In this document: positions 57,001 to 64,000 of the stretch, piece after piece
Layout: each line of letters begins with the position of its first letter
How positions within the stretch are numbered: the first letter of the stretch is position 1
Source: Podocnemis expansa
Lineage: Eukaryota > Chordata > Testudines > Podocnemididae
DNA length: 64,000 nucleotides
Assembly (NCBI GenBank): GCA_007922195.1
Contig: ML682232.1
Coordinates: 2,145,514-2,209,513, forward strand
Direction of reading: 5' to 3'
Made by a program: the position numbers and the translations under genes
The notes under the pieces: generated by a model
Database searches by the model: none
Told to the model about the DNA's origin: nothing
The model's input: the letters and a program-made list of their open reading frames with translations, nothing else

Positions 57001-57354
57001 TAGGGATGTAAGAGGTTAACTATTCAACAGTAACCAGATGTTTAATTGTTTTAAACAGCTGATTACTGTTTAAACAGGAGAAGAAGGGAGTGGCAGCTGG
57101 GCTGCCTACCCACCACCCAGAGCAGCTGGACAGCTCTTGCTGGCAGGGAGAAGGGCAAGCCAGAGCTGAGTTTGGCTCAGCTCCCTTCAAGTGAAAGCTG
57201 CCCAGCTACTGCTTGGGGGAGCTGCAGCTAGGCAGCTCTCAGTTTGCAGGGAGGAGTGGACCTCAGTATGGCTCTTCTCGCACCCAGTGTTTGCCATTGA
57301 CTATTTTTAGAATATTTAAATGTAGTTTTAGTTAAGCTAATCTTTACATCCCTA
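57001..57354. mobile_element. hAT-like MITE beginning TAGGGATGTAA
   Basis: Left end TAGGGATGTAAGAGGTTAAC; right end, on the complement, TAGGGATGTAAAGATTAGC. Left flank AATCATAG and right flank AATCAGAA match at five of eight positions, suggesting a worn 8-bp duplication. The body contains repeated GCAGCTGG/GAGCAGC words. Length 354 bases, no coding. Confidence 0.7.
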
Positions 57355-57362
57355 AATCAGAA

Positions 57363-60300
57363 TATAAAATCATTGATGCACATTATTTTTTCATAAAAGC
57401 AAGCACAATTTTTAGCTGACAAATCACTGAGGGCCAGAGTCAGTTAATATAGTTTGGCTTCATCCTAGAGAAGTCCCTACTGTATTACGCAAGCTCTCCC
57501 AAAATTGATTTAAAATGTGGCCTTTACTTCTTTTAAGTTGAAAAGAATACCCCATTGCTCCTAAACAAACACAGTTCCTTCTTTTTGGCTTGACTGTAAC
57601 CCTGTCTGTGTATTGTCTTTTCTATCATTCATTAAGTGATTTGGTTTTGTCATTGTATATATTTTACACCATTCTGGTTGCATAGAGAGAGAGAGTCCCA
57701 TGCATATCTACCGAAGGAGTGGATTACAGTAAATCAGTTTTACTCTTCTCAGGTAGGTGGTTGCACACTTTATAGCTTCCTAGGTTGAGCTCATAGAAAC
57801 AACAGGCATCTTGCGTGTCTCCATCTTCTCCCTTACAAACTTTCTCAGTGTTCTATTCACTCTATTTTAATGACTCTCAGGAGAAACCTCTTTCCTTTCC
57901 TTTATACCAGGCACTACATTTGATACCTCAATCTCTTCTTGCCACCATGGAAGGGGCTTTATGTTTCTGCCTTTCCTCCCACAACCGCATAGCACGGAAT
58001 TCTACAAATTCATGTGTCAGTGTTACAGATGGCCACCTGCAGGGGTCAGGAAGGGATGTCCCCCAATATATTCTGATTTCTTTTTTTAAATCTCCCTCTG
58101 GTGAAGCACTAGGGTGGCCACAGCTAGAGCTGGAACATAGGATAGGGAGTGCCAGGGATCTGTGGTGGCCGTGAGCATTTTCTTTCTCTCAAGTGGCTGA
58201 TTCTTGCTCACATGCTTGGGGTCTAACTGATTGCCCTGTGTAGGGCTGGCAAGAAATTTTCTCATTGCTCAGATTGGCAGTGACCACAGGGTTTTTTCCA
58301 ACTTCCCCTGCAGCATGTGGTTGTGGGTCACATGCTAAGATTACTTGGGTATATCTCACTTAAACATGTCCCCGCCAGTGCAGGTGCCTCAGTCACTGCT
58401 GCATTGGAGAGCCATGAAGCTGACAAGAATGGCAGTCAGCAGCTTATAAGTAATCCACAGTTTCTCCACAGACATTTCATCACCTTAACTATTCCAGCAT
58501 AAGCCCTATTGCTCTTGTGGAAGTGGTGTTCTTATGCAATGTGTAGGTTATTTGCATCAGTGGGAGCAAGGCTGCAGTGTGTACACAGACCTAACTAGAC
58601 TGACATACTGACTTATGTACATCTAACAATGTATTGTAGACCAAGCTTGAAAAACCTAATGGTGACTATAATTTCTCTATGATGGTAGAGATAACAGGGA
58701 TCTAACTGAAAGATGGAGAGGGCAAGGGAAGAATTATTAGAAGCTTTTTAGAGATACAGCTAGATGCTTTAGTATTTGAAAATACAATATAAATTTAGAG
58801 ATGTTAGTATAGGAAAAGGAATAGGAAGATACTCATGATGGGGAATTTAATGACTGAGATTTAGTGGTAAAGTTCTTTAAAAAAAAAAAACCCTCATGTT
58901 TGCTGGCTGGTTAGAGTCATGAGACAGCTATGCATGACATGCACAGAAAAGGGAAACTCAGACAAAGGCACTATTGTTTAAAAAAAGAAATCATCTTTGG
59001 TTAATATTTTGAATAGCTTTGGAGATAATACAGCCATAGTGAAAAAGCAAAAAAGAAGTGGGGAGGGGGAAGAGGGGAGTGGGATTTTTAGGTCAGTATA
59101 GTACTGTGGATCAGGATTTTCTGCTAGCATTCCCTGTGCTCCCAACTAGAGGTTAATATCTGTGGTACAGAATGGGAAAATAAGAATGACACTGAAGAAT
59201 TTAGGTTAAAAGTGTGGCCAAGGGGCATGAAACAAATGGTGGTTATAAACTAAAGCTCTTCATTCTGAAGATGTCAGTGGAAGTTACATTAAAGAATAAA
59301 GCAAATCTGACTTTTGGTGGTCCTCAAAAATCATAAAAATTGCCATATAAATTGGCATAGATTTGCTCCCTTTTTGGGCTGCGCTGGTTGGGTGTGGGCT
59401 TTGTGACACAGCAGTGTGTTGCACAGCCGTGACTGTTTGCTGGGCGGGTATGCTAGGTAGGGTCCTTGTCTGCAGAAGTCTGTGCAGGGTCTGAATCCAG
59501 CCCTCAATCTCCATTATCACTCTGATTCTCCACCTTTGAGGCAGTTGCTCAGAGTCACTGAACCCTAAAATAGTGTTACTTTGCTCACTTCTTCCAACTG
59601 TTCGGATTGTCTGTTTCCAAAATGTACCAAACCCTATAACTATTCATTGCAACAAAACAGCCTAAAAAAATAAAAAGGCACAAAGATAATACTGGGCAGT
59701 TGACTGCTCTAACCATAAAAACGAATTAGTCCCCTCATGCTGAATCTTTTCTGTTACAGCTGTCAGTGCAGCCAAACATGTGCTAATGGGAATCCTTTGA
59801 AGGGGATAGTCACTCTACCAATTTCCTGTGGCCATTTAATCTTCAAATTGCCCACAAGCAATTTAGGTCAGGGACCATGTGTTTGAATTTTTTTAAATTG
59901 CTCTATCAGCAGGGTTTTAAAACACTCATAAGAGCTGAACTTTGAAGATCTCAGTAGAATTTCAAAACAACAGCTTAAGGCATTTAATCTTTTTGTGACC
60001 ATTAGTTAAGATTTCCATTTGTGTCCGTGTTGTGTGACTGTGGAGTATATTAACAGAGGAAACATGAAAAAGCAATAGAGAAGACACATGAGTTTTTAGA
60101 TGTGAATTTTCTGGGTGTGGAATCTGGAGCAGCCAATAATGGAAAGCTTTCTCCACTGAAAATCAATTTGTAGTATCAGTTGAATATGACATGTAATGTA
60201 AGTAGATCTGTATAGAGCAGTGCAGGTCATTGTGGTGAAAATGGAAATTCCTGAGATGTGTTTTTTATGGGTTCACCAATGATAAGTGGTATTCTATGCT

Positions 60301-60796
60301 GGGGGTATATACAAAGCTGAATATCTAACTGGCAATAATTTACTCAAGATGTTGGATATAAACGTATCTATGATACATTGAAGACATTATGATTTCTTTT
60401 AAATTGAGACAGCTTAAATTATTCTCATATGAATAAAAACCCAGCTGACTTACAGCAGCTTGAAACCTGAAAATGGATCACAAGATACTTGAATTGCAGG
60501 ATGATTTTCCAGTAATTGAGGCTGACATGGGGAGAAGACATGGGAAATCATGGAAAACGAAAAATTGACCTTTTACTATTTACTATATTGGGAAAATGCA
60601 CTCTCTCTGTCAGCTATGCATATGGTAGAAGACTAGAGCTCCCTCTCTCAGCCACTTAGCTGACAAAATTGTGAAGTAAGCTTAATATTGTGGGATCCAC
60701 AATTTCCACTGTATTGAAACTTAAGCAGGGCTTTATTAATGATATATTGTATTACCACTATCTTCCAATACTGGTAGGTGGCAACCAGACTAGCAC
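57363..60796. other. Unannotated stretch
   Basis: About 3.4 kb with no supported transposon or gene. The longest frame (57815-58174, 119 codons) shows no domain; a short (GA)n run is at about 57684-57694. Confidence 0.4.
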
Positions 60797-60807
60797 ATTA
60801 TTGAAGG

Positions 60808-61009
60808 TTCCAAAGGGGCAGCCGTGTTAGTTTAATAAAGCAAAAAAAGCAAGGAGTCTTGTGGCACTTAAAGACCAACAGATTTATTTATCATATGAGC
60901 TTTCGTGGCAGAATATCCCACTTGTGTCTGATGAAGTGGGATATTCAACCACGAAAGCTCATGTGATCAATAAATCTGTTACTCTTTAAGTGCCACAAGA
61001 CTCCTTGCT
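60808..61009. mobile_element. PLE palindrome (tail-to-tail inverted dimer)
   Basis: The left arm in minus orientation begins at the PLE far end (TTCCAAAGGGGCAGCCGTG), passes AGTCTTGTGGCACTTAAAG and GAGCTTTCGTGGCAGAATAT, and meets the right arm in plus orientation (CTGATGAAGTGGGATATTC, CACGAAAGCTCATGTGATC, TTTAAGTGCCACAAGACTCC). The flanks carry ATTATTGAAGG at 60797-60807 and 61010-61020, a perfect 11-bp duplication. The right arm stops before the far end, so the arms are unequal. No coding sequence. Confidence 0.9.
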
Positions 61010-61181
61010 ATTATTGAAGGTGTTATCTGCCTAGTTTATCTTGAGCTTTCTTAGTACCATTTGCCAGTTTCCTCACTTTCTTTTGTTCCAGGAATCTGTT
61101 GAGCCCTCTAAGTAATGAGCTAGAACCTTTTGATCTGGGCATTGTTACCAATACATTGACCTGCCAATGGTAATTCATTAA

Positions 61182-61695
61182 GGGTATGTCTACATTTACA
61201 ATTAAATTTGAATTAATGAGGATTAATTCAAATTAAATTAATGCATGGTTACACTGGCTTTCATCAATTCGAACTAAGGAATTCCTCAGTTCGAATTAAT
61301 GAAAGCTTACTTCGAAGTTATAAAACATCACTTATCTTTGAAGTAAGGGTTAATTCAAATTTACTAGTTTGAATTAACCCAATGTAGCTATGTTAATTTG
61401 AATTAACCATTAATTTGAAATAATGCTTTTTGACCTTCTTCCTCCCAGGGTGCCTTCCTCTTTCTATATATTGGGTGGAGGCATGGCCCTTCTTGGGCCA
61501 TCTTGCCACACCTCCCATGGTACCCTTCTCCTAATTCGAACTAGCAAGTCCTGTCCATGGACATGCTAGTTTGAATTGGTTTTCCTAGTGTGGCCATGTT
61601 AATTTGAATTAACTAAATTCAAATTAATCATTATTAGCTTGAATTAATTAGTTTGAATTAAGTTAATTCAAACTAACCGAAGTGTAGACATAGCC
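61182..61695. mobile_element. PIF/Harbinger-like MITE, 514 bp
   Basis: The ends GGGTATGTCTACATTTACA and GAAGTGTAGACATAGCC are inverted, with TAA on both sides (61179-61181 and 61696-61698), the 3-bp duplication typical of PIF/Harbinger elements. The body is filled with palindromic AATTCGAATT/AATTTGAATTAA words; a non-repetitive centre (about 61430-61540) separates the two halves. No transposase. Confidence 0.8.
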
Positions 61696-61698
61696 TAA

Positions 61699-62645
61699 TA
61701 TGTTTTTTTGTTTCACTGTGAATGGCAAATGTGCTTGTAGAGCTTTATCTGCGTCTTGTTACTACTTATTAGAGTGTTATAGCAGCTCCTGTGTGGGAAG
61801 TCAGGGGTAATCAGACATAACAATTATGCAGAGCATTTTATAAGGCACAAGAGAAATTCATGGCACATGCACTTTCTGGGCCATTGTCTTCAATGATAAA
61901 ACTCGCAGGAGCTGAGTAGCTTGACGTAATGATGTAGCAGCTATGGCAAGCTCTGTTTCTGAAATGTGATGCTTCTGAACAGCTCAGAGAAAGTGCTGGT
62001 AGAAGAGATCACATTTATATTCTCCTGAAAAAGCAAAACATTTCAGTTTTTCATTGGCAGGCTGCATGTGAGAAACCGTGCTGTCTAACTATTTCTTGTC
62101 TCCTGTAAAAGTTTCCTTCCCCCAATGCTAAGACTGTATTTGGTGGAACTGATACTGGAAAATCAAAAACCGACCAACCTTAGCTAATACGGCAGGAATG
62201 ATTTGATAGAGTGCACCTTTGTATTAGGAAAAGCAAGCTTACTTCATGCTGGGTCTGATGGGAAATTAGGAGTCCGTTGCTTGTAGTGGCACCAGAAGTG
62301 GTCAGATATGGCTGGCTGAAATTTCCAGCCCTACAGGAGGACTGAGGCCTATGTGGGAGTTAACAAGAGTAGCAGAGCACAGCAAGTTAGTGGAAGCAGC
62401 AAGGGGAGGGAGGATGCAATGAAAGTTTCACACATTTTGTTGTTTGTTTCTAATTTAAAGGGGTTGAGATGTACACAACCTAGGCATCATGGGAACTTGA
62501 GGCCAATTTCATTGATTATTTATGAAAATTGAAACAAATCTGTTGGTGGCAGACAGTTGATTGCAGAAAGTGTTCCAGAATGAAGATCAGATAATTAGGT
62601 TGATTGTAGTGTTTCCAAAACCATCTAGCAGTCTTATAAGCTTGA
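61699..62645. other. No recognised feature
   Basis: Unannotated; the last 100 bases could be an extension of the CR1 copy that follows. Confidence 0.35.
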
Positions 62646-62649
62646 TGAA

Positions 62650-63303
62650 TGTTTAGGATGAGTCAACTGTGTAATGCTGTTGTAAAAAAAAAGCAAACAC
62701 CATTCTGGGATGTATTAACAGGAGCATTGTAAATAAGACATGAGAAGTAATTCTTCTACTCTACTCTGCACTGATTGGGCCTCAGCTGGAGTATTTTGTC
62801 CAATTATGGGTGCCTCATTTCAGAAGAGATGAGGTGAAATTGGAGAAAGTCCAGAGAAGAGGAACAAGAATGATTAAAGGGGAACACTTGACTTATGGGG
62901 GAAGATTGAAAGAGCTGGGTTTGTTTAGGCTGGAAAAGAGGAGACTGAGAGGGGACATGATAACAGTTTTCAAGTACCTAAAAGGTTGTTATGTGGCAGA
63001 GGGAGAAAAATTGTTCTCTTTAATTTCCAATGATAAGACAAGAAGCAATGGATTGAAATTACAGCAAGGGAGGTTTAGGTTGGACATTAGGAAAAAAATT
63101 CTAAATCAGTATGATTAACCACTGAAATAAGTTGCTTAGGCAGGTTGTGGAATCTCCATCATTGTAAGTTTTTAAAAGTAGGTTAGACAAACACCTATCA
63201 GGGATGACTTAAGACGGTACTTGGTCTTGCCATGAGTGCTGGGAACTGAACTTGATGACCTGTCATGGTTCCTTCCCCATTTCTATGATTCTGTAATTCT
63301 ATG
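62650..63303 (+). mobile_element. CR1 LINE, 5'-truncated 3' end
   Basis: This is the 3' end of a CR1 element. It includes the ORF2 C-terminus (separate entry), a short untranslated region (GGAATCTCCATCATTGTAAG, TGATGACCTGTCATGGTTCC) and a tail of ATTCTATG-like repeats (GATTCTGTAATTCTATG). The 5' limit is placed near GATGAGTCAACTGTGTAATG. CR1 copies are typically truncated in this way. No target duplication is expected or seen. Confidence 0.85.
62690..63118 (+). pseudogene. CR1 ORF2 C-terminal remnant
   Basis: A frame open from 62810 to 63118 encodes LEKVQRRGTRMIKGEH, then GRLKELGLFRLEKRRLRGDM, VFKYLKGCY and RFRLDIRKK, the conserved C-terminal region of CR1 ORF2 downstream of the RT domain. 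The upstream bases (GGGCCTCAGCTGGAGTATTT) continue the same ORF2 region. The frame ends about 30 codons early at 63116-63118 because of a frameshift or base change before the usual W-N-L-P region. The upstream EN and RT domains are absent, so this is a dead fragment. Confidence 0.85.
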
Positions 63304-63664
63304 TTGTAACTGACAGAGACTGAGAAATTTCCTAGCACCTTTCTACTGGTGGTTTAATAATTGTGAACTTGGTCAGTCCAGTGTGAATATTGAAATGCAC
63401 GCATATGGGTATAATAAATTGTACAGAAGATTTCTTTTAAGTGTTCTTATCCTTGCTTTTGTACCATCAGCAGTAAATTTATCTAATATATGGCTTTCAT
63501 AGAAGGCTTTGAGGGATCCTGTAACTGTGTTCTGAATAACAGATGAAATAATAGTAAAAAAAAAGCAACTTGTATTTTATTTTTTGAATATACAGTGATT
63601 ACAATACTTTACAGAGGACTGAAGAATCTCTTGCTTTCCTGTAAACTGGTTCCTAAATTTTCTT
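63304..63664. other. No recognised feature
   Basis: AT-rich sequence with an A-run at about 63556-63563; nothing else supported. Confidence 0.4.
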
Positions 63665-63670
63665 TATTGT

Positions 63671-63707
63671 CAACAAGAGTTCTGTGGCAACAAGAGTCCT
63701 GTGGCAC
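63671..63707 (-). mobile_element. Short PLE-like piece, tandemly doubled
   Basis: ACAAGAGTTCTGTGGCA is followed directly by ACAAGAGTCCTGTGGCA, two copies of the PLE phrase around AGTCCTGTGGCAC. A GGGGTTAAAGT-family hAT starts immediately after. It may be a truncated PLE tail cut by that insertion. Confidence 0.4.
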
Positions 63708-64000
63708 CAGGGGTTAAAGTATAATTTGGCAGGCCCTGGAACCCTCCTAAATTTCTGGACCCCCTTCACGCAGGTCTGGGCGCCCTTCATGCACCCCAGC
63801 CACTGTCCCCCAATGCCTGCGCCCACCCCAGCTACTGCCCCACTAATGCCTGCTCTCCACCCCAGCTACTGCCCCAATCCCCACTCCCCAGTTTTCCCAT
63901 CTTCACTTCACCCACTTCAGCCCCCCAACCCTTTCTACACCTTCCCAGCCCCCTTCAGTCCCCTTGTCCCTCTCCCCTTGCTCCAGTTCTTTCAGCCCCC
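63708..64000. mobile_element. hAT-type element, GGGGTTAAAGT family, copy 3 (cut by window end)
   Basis: It starts CAGGGGTTAAAGTATAATTT and continues with a C-rich body closely similar to that of copy 2 at 46088 (GGCAGGCCCTGGAACCCTCC, then repeated CCCCAGCTACTGCCCC). The right end lies beyond the window. Confidence 0.8.

Overview
The window looks like a non-coding stretch (an intergenic region or a large intron) of a non-avian sauropsid genome, most likely a turtle. This is inferred from the repeat mix: CR1 LINEs whose 3' tails end in ATTCTATG-like repeats, Penelope-like elements (PLEs) with a GIY-YIG endonuclease, a DIRS-type tyrosine-recombinase retrotransposon, many hAT-type non-autonomous DNA transposons with 8-bp target duplications, PIF/Harbinger-like MITEs beginning GGGTATGTCTACA, and old MIR/CORE-SINE pieces. 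A crocodilian or another reptile is not excluded. I found no convincing host protein-coding gene, rRNA, tRNA or CRISPR. Nearly all long reading frames are either chance frames in GC-rich transposon interiors or broken transposon genes.

Layout. 0-6 kb: a PLE 3' end with GIY-YIG coding remnant (2.15-2.89 kb), a second PLE tail split by a small hAT element (3.9-4.26 kb), a PLE inverted-repeat insertion (4.8-5.1 kb) and a 359-bp hAT MITE (5.3-5.7 kb). 6-21 kb: MIR and CR1 pieces, a nearly perfect PLE palindrome (10.9-11.1 kb), several hAT elements (11.3, 12.0, 14.7, 16.9 kb), two possible LTR-like blocks (14.95 and 16.56 kb) and a GC-rich hAT inside a PLE tail (20.3-21.0 kb). 21-32 kb: mostly unannotated AT-rich sequence, a CR1 ORF1 esterase-domain fossil (26.85-27.2 kb) and a hAT MITE splitting a PLE tail (29.2-29.9 kb).

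32.8-38.55 kb holds the main feature, a nearly full-length DIRS retrotransposon of about 5.77 kb. It has inverted terminal repeats, an internal complementary region, and the three expected coding regions in order (gag-like with a Cys/His knuckle, reverse transcriptase/RNase H, tyrosine recombinase). All three are interrupted by stops or frameshifts, so the copy is inactive as it stands. The internal complementary region joins sequence complementary to both outer ends, as expected for a circular-DNA replication intermediate.

38.6-64 kb: CR1 RT and 3'-end pieces, a Harbinger-like MITE in a CR1 tail (48.1-48.5 kb), MIRs, a 1,165-bp hAT with perfect 8-bp duplications and a nested relative (54.2-55.4 kb), two further hATs (55.8-56.7, 57.0-57.35 kb), another PLE palindrome with 11-bp duplications (60.8-61.0 kb), a 514-bp Harbinger-like MITE (61.2-61.7 kb), a long CR1 3' end (62.65-63.3 kb) and the start of another hAT running off the window.

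The most unusual signals are the DIRS element with readable circle-junction logic, and the short palindromic (tail-to-tail) PLE insertions flanked by 9-12 bp duplications. All family assignments come from reading motifs, termini and duplications by eye; no database search was possible.
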